NCBI GenBank assembly: GCA_042095135.1
Contig: JBELBV010000014.1
Span: 1-48,009 of the forward strand
Direction of reading: 5' to 3'
Source: UA16 sp042095135
GTDB lineage: Bacteria; Bacteroidota; Bacteroidia; Flavobacteriales_D; Sanyastnellaceae
DNA: 48,009 nucleotides
Shown: positions 17,131 through 24,608 of the stretch, in pieces
Position numbering within the stretch: position 1 is the stretch's first letter
Layout: the number at the start of each line of letters is the position of its first letter
Made by a program: the position numbers and the translations under genes
The notes under the pieces: generated by a model
The model's input: only the letters and a program-made list of their open reading frames with translations
Told to the model about the DNA's origin: nothing
Databases searched by the model: none

Positions 17131-18688
17131 GGACAAGCGTTTGTTCAGCCTGTGTATTCTGCCACAAGGTCCATTCGGCTTGAATCGATTGGCGGAGCAA
17201 TTCTGCAATTTGCTTTGCTCCGGCGGGGGTGAAATGGATGTGGTCTGAGCTAGCCAATGGCGGATTGGATTGAACCCAAGCTGCCATGCTGCCTTCGCCG
17301 CCCATCACTTCAAAAATATCCCAGTACAACGCGTCATTGGCCAGAGCGGCTGCTTTCAGTGCATCCCGTACATAGGTGAGTTGAGGGTAGGTTTCCATGC
17401 GTATTCCCTCTTTACGCGCCATGTCCGACGGCCCAATGACGATGATTGGAACGCCGGGCAATAGGGAATGGAATAAGCGAATCTGCGACGTGAACCACCG
17501 CCCATAGCGCTGTGCACTTTCAACGTCTTCGATGTATGGAACGGTGTTCCCGCCGTACTGGAGCATCACCAACTCTGTGCGAATGGCGCCCAACTGGCGG
17601 CTGAATTGCTCGCGGTCCAATTGGCGGAATACCGTACCGGAACTGCCGCGCATGGCCAGGTTGTGAACCACAATCCCCGAATCCGTCCACATGCCAATGC
17701 CGTCGATTTCCGGGTATCCGCCGTCAAATTGCAACTCCAATGATTCAAACGCCGTGGAGTCCAATGCAGCGAGCGGCAGGGACAGGCTTTGCGCAAGTGT
17801 ATCCGGGAGGAGCGAGACCAGTAAAGTGTCCTGTTCATTGAGCGTCAATTGCAAGGTCGTCGGCTCGTTCACTTGGCCCAAAGCGAGGTGCAGTTGGTTG
17901 AACGTTCGGTTGCGCCGGTAGCCGCGAGGGTGGGGTTCGAACCGCAAGGTCGCTGGGGTCGATGTGGAATCGGTTAAGGTGGGACTTGGTTGGGCAAAAG
18001 CGGCCATAAGTCCGAACCGGTCGTGTTGGATAGTTGTGTCTCTTTTGCCAAACCGTGCATAGCGCTGCCATTCGCCGTCCCAGGATTGTCGCATGGCCAA
18101 CGTCGGAATAGGGGAGAGCGGGGAGAGAAAACCAGGGCCGCTGCCGCCCCAAACGGATTGCCACGCGTTGCGCAGGTGGCCGGTGATGCGGTCACCTTCG
18201 ATTTGTGAATCGCCGTAGTGAAGCACATGAATAGCGGGCTTTCGGGCCGGAGCATTCAAGGCGGCAAAGAAATTCCCCAGCGCCTCAAAAGCTTGGGAGT
18301 TGCCTACGAGTTGAAGATTTTCATGTAGAAATTGGTCGATGGCACCTCGGTCGTACGCGGTGATATCTTCGTTTGGCTTGGCAGGCTCAGCTGTGGCTGA
18401 TGCGGTGGGTTGAACGTCCTCGGATGAAACGGCATCCGCCAAGACCAACGAATCAATTGTTTCAACGGTGGAGTCGATTGACGCTGCGGGGTAGGCGTAC
18501 GCGTCTAGGATATCCTGCACTTCTTCAGGAGACATTTCGACTGCGGACGAGGTTGTGGCTTCCCAGCGAGGCCATTCCGAAAACCAACCTCCTGGCCATT
18601 GCGGCCGCGCCATGAAAGCGAAAATACCGCCCCACACCGCTACAAAAAACACGAGGGTTTTTCGAACGGAATGATGGTTATGGCTCAT
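17120..18688 (-). CDS. Membrane-anchored SGNH hydrolase-fold protein (first of pair)
   Basis: A 522-residue protein with a single N-terminal membrane helix (about 11-28) and a low-complexity linker (about 45-108) leading to an SGNH domain. Block I is 'VLHYGDSQIEGDRI' (Ser161). Block III region is 'LVMLQYGGNTVPYIE', with Asn, followed by 'PIIVIGPSDMA'. Block V is 'SDHIHFTPAGAKQIAE', with Asp/His. The layout, inner-membrane anchor plus periplasmic SGNH domain, is that of AlgJ/PatB-like O-acetyltransferase partners of MBOAT proteins. Translation is coupled on both sides: the ATG overlaps the LysM gene stop by 4 nt, and the end overlaps the next SGNH gene by 11 nt. It is clearly related in role, but not closely in sequence, to the following SGNH protein. 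Confidence 0.85.
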   Translation of the reverse strand: MSHNHHSVRKTLVFFVAVWGGIFAFMARPQWPGGWFSEWPRWEATTSSAVEMSPEEVQDILDAYAYPAASIDSTVETIDSLVLADAVSSEDVQPTASATAEPAKPNEDITAYDRGAIDQFLHENLQLVGNSQAFEALGNFFAALNAPARKPAIHVLHYGDSQIEGDRITGHLRNAWQSVWGGSGPGFLSPLSPIPTLAMRQSWDGEWQRYARFGKRDTTIQHDRFGLMAAFAQPSPTLTDSTSTPATLRFEPHPRGYRRNRTFNQLHLALGQVNEPTTLQLTLNEQDTLLVSLLPDTLAQSLSLPLAALDSTAFESLELQFDGGYPEIDGIGMWTDSGIVVHNLAMRGSSGTVFRQLDREQFSRQLGAIRTELVMLQYGGNTVPYIEDVESAQRYGRWFTSQIRLFHSLLPGVPIIVIGPSDMARKEGIRMETYPQLTYVRDALKAAALANDALYWDIFEVMGGEGSMAAWVQSNPPLASSDHIHFTPAGAKQIAELLRQSIQAEWTLWQNTQAEQTLVHAP

Positions 18689-19905
18689 GGTTGAATGGGA
18701 ATGCAGAGAACGTCACCTATGCGAATGTAATCGGTGATTTCATTGATTTCTGCAATCCATTCAGGAGTTGTTCCGGGGTATCTTTTTGAAATGTTCCACA
18801 GCGTATCGCCGGCTTTTACCTCGTGCAATTCACATGTGTAAGCGACGGTATAGGATTCGCTCTCTGTAGTGGCAACCGCAGGTGTGGAGGTTACTGGGGT
18901 CGGTGTGGATTGGACCTGCGATGCGTTACTGGCGTTCCAGCGTACAGTGTAAGCTGATGGCAAGGCGACTTCGTACGAATCAAGAACGGAACAGGGCAAT
19001 GTGTTGCCTGACCACCACGGCAAGAATTGTGTGAGCACTCCAGCAGGGATGGAGTACTGCTCGATCAAATTCTGCCGGGAGCGTTCACCGGTGCATGTGA
19101 TCGGCCCCCATTCGCTCAGGACGTCAATCCAATCCACGTGATGGTCGGGAAGGTCGGTGTTGACCATCATGCGGCAGACCACTTTGTACAAAGCGAGCCA
19201 TTCATCCAGTTGCCGGTCATAACCGGGCCGTCCGCTCCATCGGGTCGCATACGCCATGCCTTTCATGTAGGAGACCAAAACGCGGTGCGGATCGTTTGGG
19301 AACCGCCGTTGCAACTTTTCCAATTGTGCAATCGCCAATTGGGTAGAAGCCGCAGGAATGCCTCGCTCGTCGATGGCGCCGCTGAGGGTAAGCCCACCTG
19401 CGACCGCGTCGTCTCGATCGTTCCACCAAAGGCCAGCTCGGTCACCTTGGACGAATGCAGATTGATTCCATCCTGTTGCCAAAGCCGGAATCCAACGAAA
19501 AGCAGGGGGCAGCGCAGTGGTGCTCCACGCTTTATCCACGACGGATTGATGCAGGGTGTAAAGGGCGTTTAGTTGGAGCAATCGTTTTGCTCCATCGGCC
19601 AACAATGCTTGCATGCACTGGTTTTCCAGTTCCCTATCAGCTCCCCACGGTTGGAGAGCGGTTTCCAATGGGTCCAATGCCGGCACGGCCTTTTTAAGGC
19701 TGGGCATACCAAACGCGTCTAAAGCAACCTCTGATTCGAACACTTCAACATCTTCGAGGGTGCACCTTGCGTCAAAGGAATGTTCCCAGTCCTCGAGGCC
19801 CATTTGCGCTTGGGCAGACCAAGCCATGGCTGTGCAGGCGAGGAGCACGAGAAATGAGTTCACTCGGAGTGGAGCGAAGTGATAATTCGGTGCCTTGGGG
19901 GACAT
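18685..19905 (-). CDS. MltD-like lytic transglycosylase fold, catalytic Glu lost, with C-terminal LysM
   Basis: The 406-residue secreted protein has a signal peptide (residues 1-34), an SLT-like domain (about 125-225) and a C-terminal LysM peptidoglycan-binding domain (about 356-406, 'HEVKAGDTLWNISKRYPG'). The SLT part follows MltD closely: 'LPPAFRWIPALATGWNQSA', 'AGLWW', 'IDERGIPAASTQLAIAQL', 'VSYMKGMA'. But the position of the catalytic Glu (MltD 'LPIVESAF') is Ala143 in 'IPALATGW', and the 'AAYNSG' motif is altered too. It is probably a non-catalytic glycan-binding protein. As the first gene of the operon with two SGNH proteins and an MBOAT protein, it may target or measure the peptidoglycan being acylated (inference). 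The role of any residual activity is untested. Confidence 0.8.
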   Translation of the reverse strand: MSPKAPNYHFAPLRVNSFLVLLACTAMAWSAQAQMGLEDWEHSFDARCTLEDVEVFESEVALDAFGMPSLKKAVPALDPLETALQPWGADRELENQCMQALLADGAKRLLQLNALYTLHQSVVDKAWSTTALPPAFRWIPALATGWNQSAFVQGDRAGLWWNDRDDAVAGGLTLSGAIDERGIPAASTQLAIAQLEKLQRRFPNDPHRVLVSYMKGMAYATRWSGRPGYDRQLDEWLALYKVVCRMMVNTDLPDHHVDWIDVLSEWGPITCTGERSRQNLIEQYSIPAGVLTQFLPWWSGNTLPCSVLDSYEVALPSAYTVRWNASNASQVQSTPTPVTSTPAVATTESESYTVAYTCELHEVKAGDTLWNISKRYPGTTPEWIAEINEITDYIRIGDVLCIPIQP

Positions 19906-19909
19906 GCTT

Positions 19910-19917
19910 CAAAGGTA
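19910..19917 (-). promoter_or_regulatory. -7 element 4 nt upstream of the LysM/MltD-like gene
   Basis: The minus strand reads TACCTTTG (full TAnnTTTG match), then AAGC, then the ATG at 19905. No TTG is found 19-21 bp upstream. If used, the transcript of the acylation operon would be leaderless. Confidence 0.4.
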
Positions 19918-20008
19918 TCCCACGGGGAGCAATTGTCGTTGAGTCGGCTCATTTGTTCGGCGAGCACCTTTATAACGAGACCAAAAGATATAATTTATAT
20001 ACAAAACC

Positions 20009-20039
20009 TTTGATTTAGGTGTTGAAAAAACTATATTTG
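20009..20039 (+). promoter_or_regulatory. Consensus Bacteroidota sigma-A promoter
   Basis: TTTG at 20009-20012, a 19-bp spacer, then TATATTTG at 20032-20039. This is a full match to the TTTG-N19-TAnnTTTG promoter in an AT-rich gene-free segment. Transcription is expected to begin about 5 nt downstream, close to 20044. Confidence 0.75.
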
Positions 20040-20040
20040 A

Positions 20041-20126
20041 ATTAGGTCATGGAACGTTAAGTTCTTGGAGGACCTAGTTGTGAATCGTAGTGAAGCATCT
20101 GCAACGGCGGGTGCTTCATTTTTTTT
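20041..20126 (+). ncRNA. Candidate small RNA or leader attenuator, about 85 nt
   Basis: Directly after the consensus promoter, 20041-20048 (ATTAGGTC) pairs with 20071-20078 (GACCTAGT, one G-U). Inside it, GAAC 20052-20055 pairs with GTTC 20061-20064 around a 5-nt loop. A 12-nt single-stranded linker leads to a strong intrinsic terminator ending at 20126. There is no open reading frame longer than three codons from the first ATG. I recognise no known family (not 4.5S, 6S, tmRNA or a riboswitch class known to me). It could be a free-standing small RNA, or an attenuator controlling the SRPBCC gene whose ATG lies 50 nt beyond the terminator. Confidence 0.6.
20091..20126 (+). terminator. Rho-independent terminator
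   Basis: An 11-bp stem (20091-20101 with 20108-20118, two G-U pairs) has a 6-nt loop (CAACGG) and is followed by eight T residues at 20119-20126. It lies upstream of, not after, an annotated gene. Confidence 0.85.
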
Positions 20127-20176
20127 ACCTTTTCCTGCTTGCAGAACAAAAGGCGAATGCTCTCAGTTGTGGTGGT

Positions 20177-20632
20177 ATGAAATTGCACCGATTGGAAACG
20201 GAACTGTGGTTGCCTTTGAGCATCCAAGAGGCGTGGGATTTTTTCAGCATCCCAGAAAACTTAGACCGCATCACCCCCCCAGACATGTCGTTTGAAATTT
20301 TAACCGGTGCTGGCGAGCGGACCTTTGCTGGCCAGATCATCACCTACAAGATTCGTCCGTTGCTCAACATTCCGATGCGCTGGGTCACGGAAATAACCCA
20401 GTCTGTGGAGGGTGAATACTTCATCGATGAGCAGCGATTCGGTCCTTATAAGTTTTGGCACCATGTGCACCGATTTACTGAAAAGGAAGGTGGCGTGCTG
20501 ATGCAGGATACGCTACACTACGCCTTGCCCGGGGGCATTTTGGGTGAACTTGGTGGCGGCTTTGTCCACAAAAAAGTCAGGGGCATTTTTGAATTCAGAG
20601 AGGGAGAACTCAACCGAATTTTCCCGCACTGA
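20177..20632 (+). CDS. SRPBCC/START-like ligand-binding protein
   Basis: 151 residues from the ATG at 20177. The sequence is typical of SRPBCC (polyketide cyclase/CoxG-like) helix-grip proteins: 'LPLSIQEAWDFFSIPENLDRITPPDMSFEIL', 'GQIITYKIRPLLNIPMRWVTEIT', 'FIDEQRFGPYKFWHHVHRF' and 'MQDTLHYALPGGILGELGGGFVHKKVRGIFEFR'. Such proteins bind hydrophobic ligands; the ligand is unknown. The frame is open upstream to 20090, but that start lies at the intrinsic terminator hairpin and would add unrelated residues. It is convergent with the YkuK-like gene, 5 nt apart. Confidence 0.85.
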   Translation: MKLHRLETELWLPLSIQEAWDFFSIPENLDRITPPDMSFEILTGAGERTFAGQIITYKIRPLLNIPMRWVTEITQSVEGEYFIDEQRFGPYKFWHHVHRFTEKEGGVLMQDTLHYALPGGILGELGGGFVHKKVRGIFEFREGELNRIFPH

Positions 20633-20637
20633 AGGAT

Positions 20638-21102
20638 TCAGTGGCACAATACGTTCGCTGCCCAAGTAGCCATGAGGAGATTGGGCTTGGCTTTGACTTC
20701 AAAGCCTAAGGAAGTAATGTATCCGGCCGATGCGCTAATTAACTTTTGGGACGGGTACTGTGGATCCGAATTGAAGTCCAGGTCAATTTGCTTCACACGA
20801 ATGCTGCATTCTTCCAAAATCAAATTGGCCAGCGCAACGGATCGCTCGGTCTCCCCCCAAAGTTTAGTCCAGAGGTCCGTGATTTTCGGGACGCGTTCTC
20901 GGCGGTAGATGACGTGTGCTCCATTGTCGGGGTACCGAAAGACCACCGTGGTCACGTAGACCGTGTAGCGCTTGTAATTCTGGCTGTCGCAGCCGACGTG
21001 GATGTCCAAATTTTGTTCCGAACACATCGTCGCGATGTAGTCACATACGTCGTGATCAACGTGTCCGCCCATCACTTTGAATTGCCGGTCCTTGGGATGC
21101 AT
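20638..21102 (-). CDS. YkuK-like RNase H-fold protein (DUF458)
   Basis: The 154-residue protein resembles the DUF458/YkuK family, predicted to have an RNase H-like fold. It has the acidic motif 'IHVGCDSQNYKRYTVYVTTVVF', then 'RERVPKITDLWTKLWGETERSVALANLI' and 'IDLDFNSDPQYPSQKLISASAGYITSLGF'. The conserved Asp residues in 'GCDSQ' and 'DLDFN' fit the fold's metal site. Biochemical function is not established for the family. It stands alone on the minus strand, between the SRPBCC gene and a hairpin at 21127-21165. Confidence 0.75.
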   Translation of the reverse strand: MHPKDRQFKVMGGHVDHDVCDYIATMCSEQNLDIHVGCDSQNYKRYTVYVTTVVFRYPDNGAHVIYRRERVPKITDLWTKLWGETERSVALANLILEECSIRVKQIDLDFNSDPQYPSQKLISASAGYITSLGFEVKAKPNLLMATWAANVLCH

Positions 21103-21126
21103 GCTTCCAAGTTAGAACCCAAAACG

Positions 21127-21165
21127 AAGGGCGGAAAACCCCTTATGGAATTCTCCGCCCTTTTT
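21127..21165. terminator. Bidirectional-looking intrinsic terminator hairpin
   Basis: A perfect 9-bp GC-rich stem, AAGGGCGGA 21127-21135 with TCCGCCCTT 21154-21162, encloses an 18-nt loop. On the + strand it runs into TTTTT. On the minus strand it is followed by CGTTTT, and it lies 40-80 nt downstream of the zinc metalloprotease gene (stop at 21206). Its likely job is to end that minus-strand transcript. Confidence 0.65.
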
Positions 21166-21205
21166 CTTCACACCTTTTGAACAAGGTGCCTTCATGCGTT
21201 GCTTA

Positions 21206-23818
21206 TTAGAATTCCAATGCCTTTTCGATGAGGAATTGGATGTGCCCACGGTGCGCCCGGGTTAACCCATCCGGCGAGGATGCGTTGCGCTGGTCGCGTT
21301 GGATTTGCTTCAATGTGGCCAAGGCCATAGTCTGGGCTACCGTATCGTATTTCTTTTCCGGATCGAGGGCCGTGATCAATCGCTTCACGTATTCGATCTG
21401 AAGCTGCTGACGGACGGTATTCACGGAGCTTCGTAGGTCTGCATTGAAAATGGCATCAGTCAAATCGTCCATGTATTCATCCAGGCGGTAAGTGTTGCCG
21501 TACTCAGTGGCATCCGTGATGCGTTGCAACACGCGCGGGTGCAGCAGGTGATTCAGGGCGTTTCTTTGGGCGGATGCGATGCGAGAGTGGATTTTTGGAT
21601 CCTCGGGTTGGGCGAAGAAACCAAAACCGCGGCGTTGGCTTTGCAGGTAACCGTAAACGGAGGCTGCTGCTTCGAATGCGTTCGGAGCGAAAGCGTATTT
21701 CTGCAGGGCCTTCATGGCCGCCAACTGATCCCCTTCTGACACGGGCTGCAATGGAGCTTCAGTCTGCTGGGAGGGGTGAGCACGGTTGTAGCGAACTCCG
21801 CCAATTTGGCGGGTCATGACGCCGAGCTGCGTAATGTATTCGCCGGTCAGAGTCAAGTATGCGCGGCGCACTTCGTGGTAACTGTCCTGGTTATCGCCGC
21901 CGTATTCAGTGATGATTTCGGGCAATAGGTCATTTACCAGTTCGCAGCGCTCGCTTGCATAGGCGACGGGGTCGCTGGAAAGGTCGTAAATGTTGACATC
22001 CGGATTCATGCCACCGCCCGGGCGGCGCATGTCATCTGCGTCATTGCCAAATTTCAAATCAGGCTCTACCGAACGCCGCAAGATGCCCTCCAAACGGGTG
22101 GCCTCCGCCTCGGCGTCGTCAAGGCCAACCGAATAGCCATATTCGATGACCCACTTGTCGTACGGACCGGGTGCATCATCAAAGAATTTAGTCTGGTCCT
22201 CCTCACTGCGCGCGAAGTTGATGGAAGGATAATCCATGACACTGTTCGACATGCCTTTCGCATTAACGACATCGGCATCCTTAAGGGCTTCGGGCGTTTG
22301 CATGGTTGAACCGGCCATGTTGTGACTCAACCCAAGGGTGTGTCCAACTTCGTGTAGAACGAGCCTATGTAGGGTCTCCCGGGTGAATTTTTTTTGCTCA
22401 TCGCTGCCGAACGAACGAGCACGAAGCGCGGCCAATCCGAAGAGCGTTTGCTGCGCTTGTACGGCACCGGCGTCGCAGCGGTGCATCCATTCGGCATAGC
22501 GTTCGCGGGAACTCTGGGGTGCCTCGACCTCTTGCTCTTCCATGCTGTCAAAGCCAGCGTTTTGGAACACTTCGGAGCGCCAGAGGCGTCCAGTCATTCC
22601 GCTCCATTCGAGCATGATGTCTGCCCCGAGGATTTCCCCCGTTCGCGGGTTGACAAAACTGGGACCGTAGCCGCTGTAGCGCGGGCTGGGAGAAGAGGTC
22701 CAGCGAAGCACATTGTAACGAATGTCGCCCGCGTCCCAATCGGCAGTATCGGGCTGTACGTTGACCACCACGGCGTTCGAGAACCCTAGCGGTTCGAACG
22801 CTTGGTTCCACTTTTCGACCCCGGTCTTGATGTAATCGCGGAATTCGTAAGGTGTGGTGTTTTCAATCCACCAAGTGATGGGATTCACCGGGTCAGAAAC
22901 GGCTGCAGTTGGGTCCTTTTTCTCCAATCGCCACCGATGAATCATGTCCCGCCAAGGCGTTGAAGAGGTCGAAGTCATGTGCTCCGTCTGCGTCGTGAAG
23001 TAGCCAATACGCGCATCGTCGGCACGTGGTGCAAATCCTTCTTCCGGCATGTTGAGCAGGCTGTGCTGGTAACGCACGGTGACAAATCGCGCATCCTCAA
23101 GGGCCGCTCCTCCGGTCTTTGGTGCCGGGTTGTCGTACACGTAGTCGACAATGACTTCGGTGTTCTCCGGGTAGTTGTTGATGCGGTGAATTTTGGTCTT
23201 GTCTCGTGAGAGCTTGCCCAATACCGACTCACCCGGACGGCGGGAGGGACGCTTGATCATCTCAAAGTCCTCTTTCAGGAACAAGGCGTCACCGGAAACG
23301 AGGTGCACTGTTTTGGATGAATCCTGTCCCTCAATCTTCAAGCTTGCCAAGATCGGCGTGTTGATGTTGGCATCTGCGGCCTTGGCCAATGGCGAGTCTT
23401 GGTCGAAGTAGTAGTTGGTGTTTTCCGCGTGCAATTCGATGCGGTCGAAGTGCTTGTGGAAGGAAATGACCTTGCTGTTTCGGTAGCTGCCGCGCGTGTA
23501 GCCGCTCTCCGCAACGCCATCGTCCACGTGCGAGAAGTAGATAAATTCCCGTTCCATCATCGAATCGGGGATGGCGATGTAGCTGCTGCCTTTGACCGTA
23601 TCTGTGTACAACGTGAACAGCCCTTCCAGCTCCGCACAATTTTTGACTAGCTCGTCGATGGATTTGATGGCGTCCTTGTCCGGACGTCCTTTCGGCGCCT
23701 CGGTTTGGCCTTTTTTCTTGGATTTTTTACCACGTTGCGCATGGGCTTCAGTGGCGAATGTTGCTGTCAAAATGCCCATGCAGAGCAATGCAACCGTCGG
23801 AATGGAGAACTTCCTCAT
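21206..23818 (-). CDS. Secreted zinc-dependent metalloprotease (DUF5117/DUF4953 type)
   Basis: An 870-residue protein with a clear signal peptide ('VALLCMGILTATFATEAHAQ') followed by a Lys-rich linker. The catalytic zinc motif 'HEVGHTLGLSHNMAGS' (about residues 488-503) is the HExxHxxGxxH metzincin type, with a downstream Met-turn-like 'SVMDYPSINF'. The preceding domain ('YIAIPDSMMEREFIYFSHVDDG...') and the C-terminal domain match the large Bacteroidota family annotated as zinc-dependent metalloprotease with DUF5117 and DUF4953. It is expected in the periplasm or outside the cell. No T9SS tail is seen. A TATCTTCG box lies about 30 nt before the ATG, so it may have its own promoter. Confidence 0.9.
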   Translation of the reverse strand: MRKFSIPTVALLCMGILTATFATEAHAQRGKKSKKKGQTEAPKGRPDKDAIKSIDELVKNCAELEGLFTLYTDTVKGSSYIAIPDSMMEREFIYFSHVDDGVAESGYTRGSYRNSKVISFHKHFDRIELHAENTNYYFDQDSPLAKAADANINTPILASLKIEGQDSSKTVHLVSGDALFLKEDFEMIKRPSRRPGESVLGKLSRDKTKIHRINNYPENTEVIVDYVYDNPAPKTGGAALEDARFVTVRYQHSLLNMPEEGFAPRADDARIGYFTTQTEHMTSTSSTPWRDMIHRWRLEKKDPTAAVSDPVNPITWWIENTTPYEFRDYIKTGVEKWNQAFEPLGFSNAVVVNVQPDTADWDAGDIRYNVLRWTSSPSPRYSGYGPSFVNPRTGEILGADIMLEWSGMTGRLWRSEVFQNAGFDSMEEQEVEAPQSSRERYAEWMHRCDAGAVQAQQTLFGLAALRARSFGSDEQKKFTRETLHRLVLHEVGHTLGLSHNMAGSTMQTPEALKDADVVNAKGMSNSVMDYPSINFARSEEDQTKFFDDAPGPYDKWVIEYGYSVGLDDAEAEATRLEGILRRSVEPDLKFGNDADDMRRPGGGMNPDVNIYDLSSDPVAYASERCELVNDLLPEIITEYGGDNQDSYHEVRRAYLTLTGEYITQLGVMTRQIGGVRYNRAHPSQQTEAPLQPVSEGDQLAAMKALQKYAFAPNAFEAAASVYGYLQSQRRGFGFFAQPEDPKIHSRIASAQRNALNHLLHPRVLQRITDATEYGNTYRLDEYMDDLTDAIFNADLRSSVNTVRQQLQIEYVKRLITALDPEKKYDTVAQTMALATLKQIQRDQRNASSPDGLTRAHRGHIQFLIEKALEF

Positions 23819-23848
23819 TGGGGTGTCAAGTGTAATTCAGGTTGAGCC

Positions 23849-23856
23849 CGAAGATA
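23849..23856 (-). promoter_or_regulatory. -7-like element of the metalloprotease gene
   Basis: The minus strand reads TATCTTCG, one mismatch to TAnnTTTG, leaving a leader of about 25 nt before the ATG at 23818. No -33 box was confirmed. Confidence 0.3.
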
Positions 23857-23876
23857 GGGGCTAAACGCTGATGCTA

Positions 23877-24608
23877 TTACTTGAAACCGCGCTCCGATTT
23901 AATTTGTTCATACGCCGCCTGGATGGCGTCAAACCGTTCGCGGGCTTGTTTTTTGTGTGCATCCCCCAAATCCAACACTTTGTCCGGATGGAACTTCACG
24001 GCGAGCTTGCGGTAGGCTTTCTTTACCTCAGAATCGGTCGCGGATGGATTGATTTCCAGCACCTTATAGGGGTCAGGTGAACCTGCGTTAAAGAGCTCCT
24101 CAATGCTGGCGAGGTCGGCCGCCGAAATGGTCATCCATCCAGCAATCTGACGGATGACGGTGATCTCGTTGGTGTGGATTTGGCCATCTGATTTGGCAAT
24201 TCCATAGAGATACTGGATCAAGAGTCGCCGCTTGGCGACGTCCATATTTCGTCGGATTTGGTCCGCGACCTCTCGGGTGTTGATGGGTTGCTGCAGGACA
24301 TCCCTGAGCATCAAGGTCAACTGATCCGCCTGCCGCGGTCCAAAATTCTTCTTCAAGAAGTCCTTCACGAAGTCGAGCTCGGATTTGAGTACGCGGTCGT
24401 CGGCTTTCATGACGGCCGCGCTGAGTACAAGCAATGCCAAGCTGAAATCTCCCGGATGTGTTTGGGGTCGAGGGCTTTGGTGCGTGCCCTCAACGGACAG
24501 GCTCGTGTCCGAGAACATTTTGCCAAACGTGTAACCCAAGATGCCACCGATTGGGCCGCCTAACGCCCAACCGATGGCACCTCCGATCCATGCGCCGTAA
24601 CGGCTCAC
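23877..24608 (-). CDS. TerB-DnaJ domain protein (DjlA-like co-chaperone)
   Basis: 243 residues. A Gly-rich hydrophobic N-terminus (about 8-28, 'GGAIGWALGGPIGGILGYTFG') resembles the DjlA membrane segment. A TerB-like helical domain (about 55-172) follows, then a C-terminal J domain (about 178-240) with the Hsp70-activating HPD triad intact at 207-209 ('KFHPDK'). The domain order is that of DjlA, a membrane-associated J protein that stimulates DnaK. The start is GTG at 24608, and it overlaps the htpG stop (GTGA), so synthesis is coupled to the Hsp90 gene. DnaK is not in the window. Confidence 0.9.
   Translation of the reverse strand: MSRYGAWIGGAIGWALGGPIGGILGYTFGKMFSDTSLSVEGTHQSPRPQTHPGDFSLALLVLSAAVMKADDRVLKSELDFVKDFLKKNFGPRQADQLTLMLRDVLQQPINTREVADQIRRNMDVAKRRLLIQYLYGIAKSDGQIHTNEITVIRQIAGWMTISAADLASIEELFNAGSPDPYKVLEINPSATDSEVKKAYRKLAVKFHPDKVLDLGDAHKKQARERFDAIQAAYEQIKSERGFK

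Noticed and set aside
17930..17950. GGTTCGAACC sequence resembling a tRNA T-arm
   Set aside because: It lies inside the SGNH gene, with no acceptor or anticodon stem around it.
20041..20126. Identification of the structured segment as 4.5S, 6S, tmRNA or a known riboswitch
   Set aside because: It lacks the GGAA-tetraloop core of SRP RNA, is too short for 6S or tmRNA, and matches no riboswitch consensus that I know.
20090..20176. N-terminal extension of the SRPBCC protein to the start at 20090
   Set aside because: The extension would begin in the intrinsic terminator hairpin and adds residues unlike the family; the ATG at 20177 gives the normal domain.
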